15,758 bases of DNA from an uncultured Collinsella sp. (GCA_900551655.1 URWM01000009.1:1-15758); one strand, 5' to 3'. Shown: positions 1 to 7,673, counted from the first letter of the stretch. A program made the numbers and translations. Notes: generated by a model from the letters alone, not told the origin.

Positions 1-1054
1 GAACGCCGGCCACCACGGCAAAGAGACTAAAGACGACCGAAGCTGCTCCGCGCAGGCCCGCCCAGCTTACGAGCGCGACCTGGCTGGGATTCGTCTTAAA
101 GGGCGCTAGGAGCACGCCGACGGCGATGGGGCGGCTCACGAAGAACATGAACGCCATGAGCGTCAGGCCCGGCAGCAGCATCTGCGGCAGGCGTGCGGGC
201 GTTACGAGCAGGCCGAGCAAGAAGAAGATGGTCATCTCTGCCATCTCGGTGAGGGTGTCGAAGAAGTGCGCCATCTCGACCTTACCGGTGATGTCGCTTG
301 CGCCCAGCACAATGCCTGCAAGGTATACGGCCAAAAAGCCGTTGCCGCCCAGGTAGCTCGGCAGCGCGTAGGCGACGATGGCCACGGCGAACAAGAAGAT
401 GGTCTGCGCGCCTTCGGCCGTTGGGTGTGCGCGCTCCATCAGACGGCTGGATGTCCAGCCGATGGCAAGGCCCAACCCCACGCCCAGGATGATCTGCTTG
501 GTCAGCAGCACGGGAATGTCGATATTGCCGCCCGCCGCGAGGGTCGCGAGCACGGCGGTGAGCATGTAGGCGACGGGGTCGTTGGAGCCCGATTCGACCT
601 CGAGCAGCGAGTCGGTGCCGCCCCTCAGCGAAAGGCTGTGCTCGCGCAGAACGCTAAAGACGCTGGCCGCGTCGGTGGACGCCACGACCGATCCCAGCAG
701 CAGGCCGCCGATCCAGTCGAAGCCCAGCACAAAGTGGGCGAACACGCCGGTGATGCCGGCAGTGATGACGACGCCGAGCGTGCTCAGCAGCACCGCCGGC
801 GCGGCGACGGGCTTGGCGCGGTCTATGTTGGTGTTAAAGCCGCCGTAGAACATGATGAACAATAGCGCCGTGCTGCAGACGGTTTCGGTGAGTGCGTAGT
901 CGCTAAAGTCGATATGCGCCGGGCCGTTGACGCCCAACAGCATGCCGAGCGCGATAAAGATAAGCAGGGTGGGGAAGGGGAGCTTTTTGCCGACGGGTTT
1001 GATGGTCAGGCACAAAATGATGACGAGGCCGATAAAAAGAAGGATCTGGTTCAT
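1..1054 (-). CDS. CPA1-type K+(Na+)/H+ antiporter, 5' part (runs off window)
   Basis: A membrane cation/proton exchanger of the NhaP2/CvrA type, which exports K+ or Na+ against protons. The reading frame runs from an ATG at 1054 to the window edge without a stop, giving about 351 residues. The family is usually over 500 residues, so the C-terminus (often a TrkA_C regulatory domain) is missing. The protein is almost entirely hydrophobic segments starting at residue 4 (LLFIGLVIILCL). Family landmarks are ASTDAASVFSVL (about 125-136), ESGSNDP (154-160, with the Asn-Asp pair expected to bind the cation) and SWAGLRGAASVV near 330. AGGAG lies 12 nt before the ATG. The neighbouring metallophosphatase is divergent. 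The antiporter call is firm; K+ versus Na+ specificity cannot be read from the sequence. Confidence 0.9.
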   Translation of the reverse strand, partial: MNQILLFIGLVIILCLTIKPVGKKLPFPTLLIFIALGMLLGVNGPAHIDFSDYALTETVCSTALLFIMFYGGFNTNIDRAKPVAAPAVLLSTLGVVITAGITGVFAHFVLGFDWIGGLLLGSVVASTDAASVFSVLREHSLSLRGGTDSLLEVESGSNDPVAYMLTAVLATLAAGGNIDIPVLLTKQIILGVGLGLAIGWTSSRLMERAHPTAEGAQTIFLFAVAIVAYALPSYLGGNGFLAVYLAGIVLGASDITGKVEMAHFFDTLTEMAEMTIFFLLGLLVTPARLPQMLLPGLTLMAFMFFVSRPIAVGVLLAPFKTNPSQVALVSWAGLRGAASVVFSLFAVVAGV

Positions 1055-1203
1055 GGATGGTGTCCGCTCCTGGGTGGTTGGCGTGGCACGGTTAGTTGTC
1101 TGCGGTTATTTGTACCCAAAGATGGTGGGTTTATGGGGTTGGATTGCGGGCGTGCGCGATATCGTCATAGACGGCTGCCGTCTTTGCCTCTGCTCGGAAA
1201 CCC

Positions 1204-1232
1204 TTTCCAGCTTTATTGCAACGGAGTACAAT
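1204..1232 (+). promoter_or_regulatory. Candidate sigma-70 promoter for the metallophosphatase gene
   Basis: The -35 TTTCCA (1204-1209) and -10 TACAAT (1227-1232) are separated by 17 nt, in the otherwise empty 253-nt gap between the divergent antiporter and phosphatase genes. Transcription would start near 1239, giving a leader of about 70 nt. Just after the -10, at 1242-1258, overlapping short palindromes (AAGTTCAACTT and TTCAACTTGAA) could be an operator. The rest of the gap shows nothing recognisable. Confidence 0.5.
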
Positions 1233-1307
1233 GGGTAACGTTTAAGTTCAACTTGAAGTTTTAGTTGCGGCACCGGGCTTCGGCCGCAATGCAAGGAGAG
1301 GCGTACC

Positions 1308-2147
1308 ATGGCAATCTATGTGACATCTGATGCTCACGGGCACGTGCGTGCGCTTGACGAGGCCCTGTCTAAGATCTCGCTGACGTCCGACGACACGCTG
1401 TACGTGCTGGGCGACATGATCGATCGCGGGCCCGATCCGGTCGGCGTTATTAAGCTCGTGCGCTCGCTGCCCAACGCCCACGTGCTCAAGGGTAATCACG
1501 AGCAGATCATGCTCGATGCCATCATTGGTCAGGATCCGATCGATGCCGAGACCTGGGATATCAACGGTGGCTGGACGACGCGCGAGCAGCTCAACGACAT
1601 GGAATTTGAGGCATACGAGGAGCTCGTGCGATGGATGGCCGCGCTGCCGCTCTACGCGGTGGCCGAGACCGAGGAGCGCCCGTATCTGCTGGTACATGCT
1701 GGAATCGAGATGAAGGCGGCACGCGCGTTTTTGCTTGAGCATGGCGTCGATTGTGCCGATGGCGTTGGAGCGGTGGGTGCCGATCGCGAGCTGCTGCAGC
1801 AGATGCTCGCGGTACAGTCGTCCGATGACCTGCTGTGGATTCGTCACGGCTATTGGGATGTGCCGACCGGGCTGCTTTCTGCCGAGGGCAAGGGTCCGGT
1901 CGTGGTGAGCGGTCACACGCCAACGGTGTCGCTCGGGCGTTATTGCGAGGTCGGTGGTCTTGCGGGGCTCGATGAGGAGTCGGGCCGCGGGCAGATTGTG
2001 CGTCTGGGTGGCGAGGATACCGCCGGCGTGCCCGATCGCATCGATATCGACTGCGCCGCCGCCACCGGCTCCGAGTTCGGTCGCGTGGGCATCCTGCGTC
2101 TGGACGACGGGGCGGAGTTCTATGCGAACATCAACCCTGGAGAATAA
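1308..2147 (+). CDS. PPP-family metallophosphatase (Ser/Thr phosphatase or Ap4A hydrolase type)
   Basis: A calcineurin-like phosphoesterase of 279 residues that should hydrolyse phosphoesters with two metal ions in the cytoplasm. All PPP-family metal and catalytic motifs are present in order: SDAHGH (D8, H10), GDMIDRG (D36, D39, R40), GNHE (N63, H64), LVHAG (H130) and SGHTPT (H203). Bacterial members include PrpA/PrpE-like protein phosphatases and diadenosine tetraphosphatases, and sequence alone does not separate these substrates. The ATG at 1308 is preceded by AAGGAGAG at good spacing. There is no signal peptide or membrane segment. The gene stands alone: it is divergent from the antiporter and convergent with the flippase gene. 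Confidence 0.88.
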   Translation: MAIYVTSDAHGHVRALDEALSKISLTSDDTLYVLGDMIDRGPDPVGVIKLVRSLPNAHVLKGNHEQIMLDAIIGQDPIDAETWDINGGWTTREQLNDMEFEAYEELVRWMAALPLYAVAETEERPYLLVHAGIEMKAARAFLLEHGVDCADGVGAVGADRELLQQMLAVQSSDDLLWIRHGYWDVPTGLLSAEGKGPVVVSGHTPTVSLGRYCEVGGLAGLDEESGRGQIVRLGGEDTAGVPDRIDIDCAAATGSEFGRVGILRLDDGAEFYANINPGE

Positions 2148-2156
2148 CCTTGTTCT

Positions 2157-2305
2157 GCCGTTCTACCGAACGGCGGTCACGTTGACTCTGCGCAGCCCCG
2201 AAGCACCCCACCTTGTCGCTCAAACCGTCGCTCGCGTACAGAAGTACGCGTCGCTCCTCCTTCGCGCCAACCTGGGGCACTTCGAGACTGCTCGCTGTCG
2301 GTGCC
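2157..2305. repeat. Hairpin-rich spacer between convergent genes
   Basis: The 195-nt gap between the convergent phosphatase and flippase genes holds three simple stem-loops. They are GCCGTTC/GAACGGC with loop TACC (2157-2174), CGCGTAC/GTACGCG with loop AGAA (2233-2250, flanked by the short direct repeat GTCGCT) and GGCAC/GTGCC (2276-2305). The first lies 10 nt after the phosphatase stop and could terminate transcription, although no T-run follows it. No credible ORF is present. Confidence 0.45.
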
Positions 2306-2342
2306 AAAACATCGACGTTTCTTTTCTTCAAATTGATTCGAA

Positions 2343-3917
2343 TTAGGCGCCGTAGGGGTTGCGGTCGCGCTCGATGCGCTGGCGGATGTGGGCGTACTCG
2401 ATTATCAACAGCACCAGGAGTAGGGCCATGATGGCTAGGTAGCTCACCACAGCGCCCATCAGACCCAGTAGCTTAATCAGGATCACCGGCAGCACCACGC
2501 TTACGGCGAAGCAGATCAGGTAGATCTTGGTGACGTCTCCAGCGTGGCGCAGCACCGTGATGATGGCGTAGATAAAGTCGATGGCCGCGGTGACGCCGCC
2601 GGCGACGACCATCAGCAGCGCCAGCGTACGGTAGCGTTCAAAGCTGAGGCCGTACATAAAGCTCATGAGGGGAATACCGGGACCTGCCATAAATGCGGCG
2701 CACACGCCGGTGATGACCACGATCAGCGCCATAACGGCAACAATAATCAGGTCAAAGCGACGACGCTTGCGAGGATTAGCCCAAATGCTCGACAAGCGCA
2801 GGAGCTGCGGTTTATAGATAAATCCAATGCTCAGCAAAATAGCCTGCGCCGGAAAGAACAGGGCATTAAAGTACAGCTGATATTTGTATGCCAGCGTGCC
2901 TTCCATCACAAACTTGGGCATGCTCTCAATAAGGTTGAACAGGAACAGTGCACCAAAGAGCGGGGCACACTGGACAAACAGGTGGTCGACCTCGCGCAGG
3001 CTCACGCGGCGCGATTTTTCGGTCTCGAGCAGGGCAAGCGGCGCGGTGACCAGCACGAGCGAGGCGATCGCGGCGATGCCCATGGCCATGGCCGCGATGG
3101 GCATGCTGCGCGTGAGGAACAGTGCCACGCTAAAGACCGCGATGACGCTGGCGGAACGCAGCGTTTGGCTCATGCCGGCCAAATAGAGCTTGTCGGCCTG
3201 CTGCAGGCGGCCCTCGTACACGTCCGCCACGCCGTCGATCACCTTGTACAGGTAGACGCCCAGGCCGATTGTCGCCATCTGCGCGTCATAGCCGCGAGCG
3301 CTGCTGTACATGAGGCCGCAGCCTAGGGCGAGCGCTCCACAAAGCCAGCGGTTGAGCTGGTAAGAGGCAAAGGACGTCTTTTCGTCGATGTCCGAGACCT
3401 GGAAATTGCGCACGCCGTAGTTGCACGCGATCATGATGAGCGTGCCGGTGACAAAGGCGATGGAGAATTTGCCAGCCTCCTCGGCGCCCGCGAGCTGTGT
3501 GGACACGATGGTGAGCAACGGAAACGCCATGCCCCACACGACGGTGCCCAGGGTATTCCAAAGGTAGTCGCGACGGGTGGCGTGATCTTCGTACTCGGCT
3601 TCTTGCGTGGAGAAGCCGCCGCCGTAGACGGCTCCGAGCAGGCGGTTCCACCAGGCATTGACCATGCGGTGGATGGGGCCGGGCTGGCGATCGCGCTCGC
3701 GGCGACGGCGTGTGACCTGGCTGCTGTCGGGACTGCCGGCGTTACGCTGGCTTAGCTCTTGGATTCGCGCGAGCTCCTCGGCGGTGTGCGATGCGGGGAA
3801 CAGGCCGTTCTCGATGCGTCCGCCCTGCCCGTGCGCCCCGTCCGATACGGTGGGGTCGGCGACGCCATTGCGGCGGGCGATGGCGCGGCGAATGCTATCG
3901 ATGGGCGTGATGCTCAA
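2343..3917 (-). CDS. Wzx-like polysaccharide flippase, TTG start
   Basis: A multi-pass membrane protein of 524 residues resembling polysaccharide/lipid flippases of the MOP superfamily, which move lipid-linked glycans across the membrane. About the first 95 residues are hydrophilic, with an Arg-rich patch (RRRRERDR). Roughly a dozen hydrophobic segments follow, beginning around DYLWNTLGTVVWGMAFPLL and ending in a short charged tail. The TTG at 3917 is preferred because AAAGGA sits about 7 nt upstream and a TATACT -10 lies 29 nt upstream. An in-frame ATG at 3968 lies upstream of that -10 and has no ribosome site. The long cytosolic N-terminus is unusual for the family. The gene is divergent from the lactate permease. 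Substrate is unknown, and a link to surface polysaccharide is inference. Confidence 0.72.
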   Translation of the reverse strand: MSITPIDSIRRAIARRNGVADPTVSDGAHGQGGRIENGLFPASHTAEELARIQELSQRNAGSPDSSQVTRRRRERDRQPGPIHRMVNAWWNRLLGAVYGGGFSTQEAEYEDHATRRDYLWNTLGTVVWGMAFPLLTIVSTQLAGAEEAGKFSIAFVTGTLIMIACNYGVRNFQVSDIDEKTSFASYQLNRWLCGALALGCGLMYSSARGYDAQMATIGLGVYLYKVIDGVADVYEGRLQQADKLYLAGMSQTLRSASVIAVFSVALFLTRSMPIAAMAMGIAAIASLVLVTAPLALLETEKSRRVSLREVDHLFVQCAPLFGALFLFNLIESMPKFVMEGTLAYKYQLYFNALFFPAQAILLSIGFIYKPQLLRLSSIWANPRKRRRFDLIIVAVMALIVVITGVCAAFMAGPGIPLMSFMYGLSFERYRTLALLMVVAGGVTAAIDFIYAIITVLRHAGDVTKIYLICFAVSVVLPVILIKLLGLMGAVVSYLAIMALLLVLLIIEYAHIRQRIERDRNPYGA

Positions 3918-3945
3918 AGCGGAGTCCTTTCTATTGCTGCGCTCT

Positions 3946-3951
3946 AGTATA
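3946..3951 (-). promoter_or_regulatory. Candidate -10 element of the flippase gene
   Basis: Read on the minus strand, TATACT lies 29 nt upstream of the TTG start and would give a leader of about 20 nt containing the AAAGGA ribosome site. No convincing -35 is visible at 16-18 nt. Its position argues against the upstream in-frame ATG as start codon. Confidence 0.45.
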
Positions 3952-3976
3952 GCCACGGTGGCGTCCATTCGTGTTT

Positions 3977-3993
3977 TTGAACAGGTTGTTCAA
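3977..3993. promoter_or_regulatory. Perfect 7-3-7 palindrome, probable operator
   Basis: TTGAACA-GGT-TGTTCAA is a perfect inverted repeat in the spacer between the divergent flippase and lactate permease genes. It lies about 26 nt upstream of the flippase -10 and about 100 nt upstream of the permease start. It has no T-run, so a dimeric regulator site is more likely than a terminator. The regulator is not identifiable here. Confidence 0.5.
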
Positions 3994-4096
3994 TAATTTC
4001 GGCGGGCGGCTGTAATTTGTCGGTAAACGTGCGGTATCCTGTTGAAGTTTTGTGACCCCCCGATGCCGCTTGCGCGGTACCAAGGAGTTTTTACCC

Positions 4097-5668
4097 ATGG
4101 ATGTCGCTGCGTTTTTGCTGGCTCTTGTGCCGATCATCTGGCTCGTCGTGATGCTGCTGTGCTTTAAATGGCCGGCTTGGAAGGCCGCCATTGGCTCGTT
4201 CGCCCTTTCGTGCGTGCTCGCCTTTGCGTGGTGGCATTTGCCCGCGGCGCAGATAGCCACGGCCTCGCTCGAGGGCTTTTTGATGGCCCTGTGGCCCATC
4301 GTGCTCGTAATTATCGCCGCGGTGTTCACGTATAACCTGTGTGTGCGCACGGGCGCCATGGACGTGATCGGCAGTATGATCACTTCCATCAGCAGCGATC
4401 GTCGTCTGCTGGCGCTGCTCGTGGCTTGGTGCTTCGGCGGTTTTATGGAGGGCATGGCCGGCTTTGGTACCGCTGTTGCCATTCCCGCCGGCATGCTCGC
4501 GGGCCTTGGTTTTGAGGCAGTGCCTGCCGTGCTCATTTGCCTGCTGGCCAACGGCGTGCCCACGCCCTACGGCTCCATCGGCATCCCCACAGTGTCCGTT
4601 GCCGACCTGGTGGGTCTGGATTCCCTGCATCTGGCGACCGTTCAGCTGGTGCAGCTCGCGCCCTTCTTTGTGGTGATGCCGCTGCTTATTGTGCTGGTTG
4701 CGGGTCGTGTTGCCGATGACCAGGGCAATGTTGCAAGCGTTGCCGAGCGTCTGCACGGCGTTGCCGGCGTGGCACTGCTTTCCGGTGTGTCCTTTGTCGG
4801 TGCGGCCCTGGTCGTTGCCATGTTTGTGGGCCCCGAGCTGGCCGTGGTCGTAGGATCCATCGTTTCGCTCGCGCTGACAGCTGCGCTTGCCATGCGTGCC
4901 GAGAAGTCGGGGCATTTGGACGCGCGCTTTCATATGAATATCGATTCCGGCGAACAGCTCACCGTTAAATCGGCGCTTTCGGCCTGGTCGTGCTTCATCC
5001 TAATTTTTGTGCTGCTGTTGGGTACCTCCAACCTGGTGCCCGTCGTGCACGCCGCGCTCGCGCCGTTTGCGAGCCACGTGCAGGTGTATTGCGGCGAGAA
5101 CCCCGGTGCGCTTACGTTTTCGTGGATCAACACGCCGGGTGTTTGGATTTTCCTGGCCGCGTTTGTCGGCGGCGCGATTCAGGGCGCTTCGCCGCGTCTG
5201 ATGGGCGAGGTACTGGCCGCGACCGTCAAGCAGATGATGCCGACGGTCATTACCATGCTTTCGGTGCTGGGCTGCGCCAAGGTGATGGGCTATGCGGGCA
5301 TGATCTCTTCGATCAGCGCGTTTTGCATTGCGGTCGCCGGTGGGCTGTACCCGATTCTGGCCCCGTGGATCGGTGCCGTCGGTGCGTTCGTGACCGGTTC
5401 GGGCACGTCCTCGGGCATGCTGTTTGGTCCCATCCAGAGCCAGGCGGCTACGGCGCTGGGCGTGAGTGACTACTGGATGGTCGCGCTGAACGCCTTGGGC
5501 GTCGCCGCCGGTAAGATGATCTCGCCACAGACCCTCGCCATCGGTCTTGCCGCCGTTCACGTGCGCGGTAAGGATGCCGAGCTCCTGGGCGCAGTGCTGC
5601 CCTACGCCGCCGGCATGCTGGTCCTCATGAGCGCCATCGCCATGCTCGGCCAAGGCTTGCCGCTGTAG
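4097..5668 (+). CDS. lctP: L-lactate permease (LctP family)
   Basis: A 523-residue membrane symporter of the LctP family (LldP/GlcA relatives, usually about 530-560 residues), expected to take up lactate or glycolate with protons. Hydrophobic helices fill the chain. Conserved family stretches are GFMEGMAGFGTAVAIPAG (about 115-132), ANGVPTPYGSIGIP (about 151-165) and GAFVTGSGTSSGMLFGPIQ (about 431-449). The ATG at 4097 follows AAGGAG with 9 nt spacing; the longer in-frame start at 4052 has no ribosome site. A weak -10 TATCCT (4035-4040) is visible upstream. The stop is followed after 2 nt by a cluster of palindromes that probably ends transcription. pckA lies just beyond, so lactate entry and gluconeogenic PEP formation are neighbours, though not one operon. 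Confidence 0.9.
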   Translation: MDVAAFLLALVPIIWLVVMLLCFKWPAWKAAIGSFALSCVLAFAWWHLPAAQIATASLEGFLMALWPIVLVIIAAVFTYNLCVRTGAMDVIGSMITSISSDRRLLALLVAWCFGGFMEGMAGFGTAVAIPAGMLAGLGFEAVPAVLICLLANGVPTPYGSIGIPTVSVADLVGLDSLHLATVQLVQLAPFFVVMPLLIVLVAGRVADDQGNVASVAERLHGVAGVALLSGVSFVGAALVVAMFVGPELAVVVGSIVSLALTAALAMRAEKSGHLDARFHMNIDSGEQLTVKSALSAWSCFILIFVLLLGTSNLVPVVHAALAPFASHVQVYCGENPGALTFSWINTPGVWIFLAAFVGGAIQGASPRLMGEVLAATVKQMMPTVITMLSVLGCAKVMGYAGMISSISAFCIAVAGGLYPILAPWIGAVGAFVTGSGTSSGMLFGPIQSQAATALGVSDYWMVALNALGVAAGKMISPQTLAIGLAAVHVRGKDAELLGAVLPYAAGMLVLMSAIAMLGQGLPL

Positions 5669-5670
5669 TC

Positions 5671-5807
5671 GGCACTTGGGGACATTCCTTATGTGCCGGC
5701 ACTTTAGGAACGTCCCTAAGTGCCGGCATCTGGGGACACTCCTTGGCTGTTGCCTGTTCAAGAGTGTCCCCAACAACTAGTCGTTTAAGAACGTCCCCAA
5801 TGACTAG
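5671..5807. repeat. Cluster of five GGGGAC-core palindromic units
   Basis: Five small stem-loops fill this spacer: 5671-5697 (GGCAC/GTGCC), 5698-5724 (GGCACTT/AAGTGCC), 5725-5754 (GGCA/TGCC), 5749-5774 (GTTG/CAAC) and 5777-5807 (CTAGTC/GACTAG). Each holds the core GGGGACRYTCC or a close variant: forward at 5678-5688 and 5732-5742, reverse at 5706-5716, 5762-5771 and 5789-5798. Neighbouring opposite units also pair with each other, giving long imperfect hairpins at 5671-5724 and 5731-5772. The cluster starts 2 nt after the lactate permease stop and may end its transcript. It resembles REP-like elements; no transposase gene is present in the window. Confidence 0.75.
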
Positions 5808-5856
5808 GCCGCTTGCGTGCGATTTTTGACCGTTGGGCGGGCGCTTCGCCGTTGCC

Positions 5857-5904
5857 GCAAAAACGTTTTTGCATATCGGGTACAACGGGCTTTACGTGAG
5901 TAAA
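5857..5904. promoter_or_regulatory. Palindromes upstream of pckA, probable control region
   Basis: GCAAAAACGTTTTTGC (5857-5872) is a perfect 16-bp palindrome with no loop, which suits a protein-binding site better than an RNA hairpin. A second inverted repeat, TTTAC-GTGA-GTAAA, lies at 5891-5904, 43 nt before the pckA ATG. A TTGACC at 5826-5831 lies upstream but no matching -10 is convincing. Control of pckA by a repressor or activator here is inference. Confidence 0.45.
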
Positions 5905-5946
5905 GTGTGCGCCGCGTCCACGTGTCGCGCTTTTAAAGGAGGCCCC

Positions 5947-7617
5947 ATGCCTGGTGTTACCCCTGCAGAAGTTCTGTCCAATTTTGGTATTACGCTGGTC
6001 GAAGATCCCGCCGAGAACCAGCCCCGCCTGCTGGTTGACCTGCCGGCAGCCGAGCTCGTCGAGCATGCGATTCGCCGCGAAGAGGGCCGTATGGCCTCCA
6101 ACGGTGCACTCGTGATCGAGACGGGGGAGCGTACCGGACGTTCGCCCAACGACCGCTTTATCGTCGACACGCCCGACGTGCACGACAAGATTGCCTGGGG
6201 TGCCGTCAACCGCCCGCTGTCCGTCGAAAGCTACGAGGTCATCAAAGCCGGCATCGTCGACTATCTCAACGAGCGCGATGTGTTCGTCACCCGCGGTATG
6301 GCCGGCGCCGATCGTAACCATACGCGTCGCCTGCTTGTCGCCTGCGAGCGTGCCAGCCAGGCGCTCTTTATTAAGCAGATGCTCGCCCGCCCGCTTGCCC
6401 GCGAAATCGCGCGCACCGGCGAGCCTGATTTCTGCGTGCTCGCAGCGCCCGGTTACCAGTGCGACCCTGCCATCAAGGGCCTCAACTCCAGCGCCGCGGT
6501 GGTCATCAACTTCCAGGAGCGCGTGATTCTGGTCGCGGGCACCGGCTACTCCGGTGAGATCAAAAAGTCCATCTTCAGCGTCATGAATTACCTGCTGCCC
6601 GTCGAGGATGACGTACTGCCCATGCATTGCTCGGCCAGCATGGATCCCGTCACGCACGAGACCGCGGTGTTCTTTGGCCTGTCGGGCACCGGCAAGACCA
6701 CGCTTTCGGCCAACCCCACGCGCCTGCTGATCGGCGACGACGAGCACGGCTGGTCCGATATGGGCATCTTTAACGTCGAGGGCGGCTGCTACGCCAAGTG
6801 CGAGGGCCTGGACGCGTTCCACGAGCCCGAGATCTTCAATGCCGTTCGCTTTGGCGCCATCTGTGAAAACGTGGTACTCGATGAGAATCGCAAGCCCAAC
6901 TACGACGACGTCTCGATCACGCACAATACGCGCGTGGCCTACCCCGTCGAGCATATCCCCAACGCGTGGACCAAGGGCATGGGCACCACCCCGAGCGTCG
7001 TGCTGTTTTTGACCTGCGACGCCTTTGGCGTGTTGCCGCCCATCTCACGCCTGACGGCCGATGCCGCCATGTATCACTTTGTGACGGGCTTTACGGCCAA
7101 GATTCCCGGCACCGAGGTCGGCGTCACCGAGCCCACGCCCACGTTCTCCTCGCTGTTTGGCGAGCCGTTTATGCCGCTCGATCCCATGGTCTACGCCAAG
7201 ATGCTCGGTGAGCGTATCGCCGACGGTCGCACGCGCGTCTATCTGGTCAATACCGGCTGGATCGGCGGCGGCTACGGCGTGGGCCATCGCATCGAGCTGG
7301 CCTACACGCGCTCACTGGTCGCTCGCGCCCTCGACGGTACCATCGAGGACAGCGAGTTCGTGCACGACGACATCTTTAACGTCGATATTCCCACCACGTG
7401 CCACGGTGTGCCCGACGGCATCCTGGTGCCGCGCCAGTACTGGCAGAGCACCGCTCGTTACGACGAGGCTGCACACAACCTGGCGGTGATGTTCGAGGAG
7501 AACTTCGAGAAGAAGTACTCGCACCTGCCCGAGTCCGTCAAGGCCGCCGGTCCGCACGCTCAAGTACACGCCGACGCCCGTCATCGCGGCCTCGGGCTGC
7601 TGGGACTTCGCCACTAG
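5947..7617 (+). CDS. pckA: Phosphoenolpyruvate carboxykinase (ATP)
   Basis: ATP-dependent PEP carboxykinase interconverts oxaloacetate plus ATP with PEP, CO2 and ADP; in anaerobes it can run in either direction. The 556-residue protein carries GRSPNDRFIVD (about 64-74), the P-loop GLSGTGKTTL (about 244-253), the metal/ATP motif GDDEHGWSD (about 259-267) and NTGWIGGGYGVGHRI towards the C-terminus. The ATG at 5947 follows AAAGGAGG. The family normally ends near the AAGP motif. Here AAGPHA ends at residue 538 and is followed by an extra 18 residues beginning with CAA at 7561, one substitution from TAA. A dispersed palindrome 19 nt after the stop probably acts as terminator. Upstream palindromes suggest its own regulation. 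Confidence 0.96.
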   Translation: MPGVTPAEVLSNFGITLVEDPAENQPRLLVDLPAAELVEHAIRREEGRMASNGALVIETGERTGRSPNDRFIVDTPDVHDKIAWGAVNRPLSVESYEVIKAGIVDYLNERDVFVTRGMAGADRNHTRRLLVACERASQALFIKQMLARPLAREIARTGEPDFCVLAAPGYQCDPAIKGLNSSAAVVINFQERVILVAGTGYSGEIKKSIFSVMNYLLPVEDDVLPMHCSASMDPVTHETAVFFGLSGTGKTTLSANPTRLLIGDDEHGWSDMGIFNVEGGCYAKCEGLDAFHEPEIFNAVRFGAICENVVLDENRKPNYDDVSITHNTRVAYPVEHIPNAWTKGMGTTPSVVLFLTCDAFGVLPPISRLTADAAMYHFVTGFTAKIPGTEVGVTEPTPTFSSLFGEPFMPLDPMVYAKMLGERIADGRTRVYLVNTGWIGGGYGVGHRIELAYTRSLVARALDGTIEDSEFVHDDIFNVDIPTTCHGVPDGILVPRQYWQSTARYDEAAHNLAVMFEENFEKKYSHLPESVKAAGPHAQVHADARHRGLGLLGLRH

Positions 7618-7636
7618 CTTCGCCGTGAGTCCATAT

Positions 7637-7673
7637 CCACCACAAAGGGGACAGGCGCCTTTATGGTGGTTTT
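7637..7673 (+). repeat. Dispersed palindrome copy 1 (forward), likely pckA terminator
   Basis: The stem CCACCACAAAGG pairs with CCTTTATGGTGG (one C-A mismatch) around a loop carrying GGGGACAGGCGCC, and TTTT follows. It starts 19 nt after the pckA stop. This is the most diverged of four copies in the window. Confidence 0.75.

Noticed and set aside
266..865. 199-residue plus-strand open frame across the antiporter gene
   Set aside because: It is antisense to a gene with clear antiporter motifs. Its Gln/Ala/Asp/His-rich composition is typical of a shadow frame in GC-rich DNA.
4091..4933. 280-residue minus-strand open frame over the lactate permease
   Set aside because: It is His/Gln/Gly/Arg-rich with no family features, opposite a well-supported transporter. 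It is a shadow of GC-rich codon bias.
5671..5807. CRISPR array
   Set aside because: The units are abutting palindromes of varying stem with alternating orientation. There are no unique spacers of constant length and no cas genes.
5785..6954. 389-residue minus-strand open frame over pckA
   Set aside because: It lies opposite a gene with intact PEPCK motifs. Long antisense frames are common over highly biased GC-rich genes, and it has no ribosome site of note.
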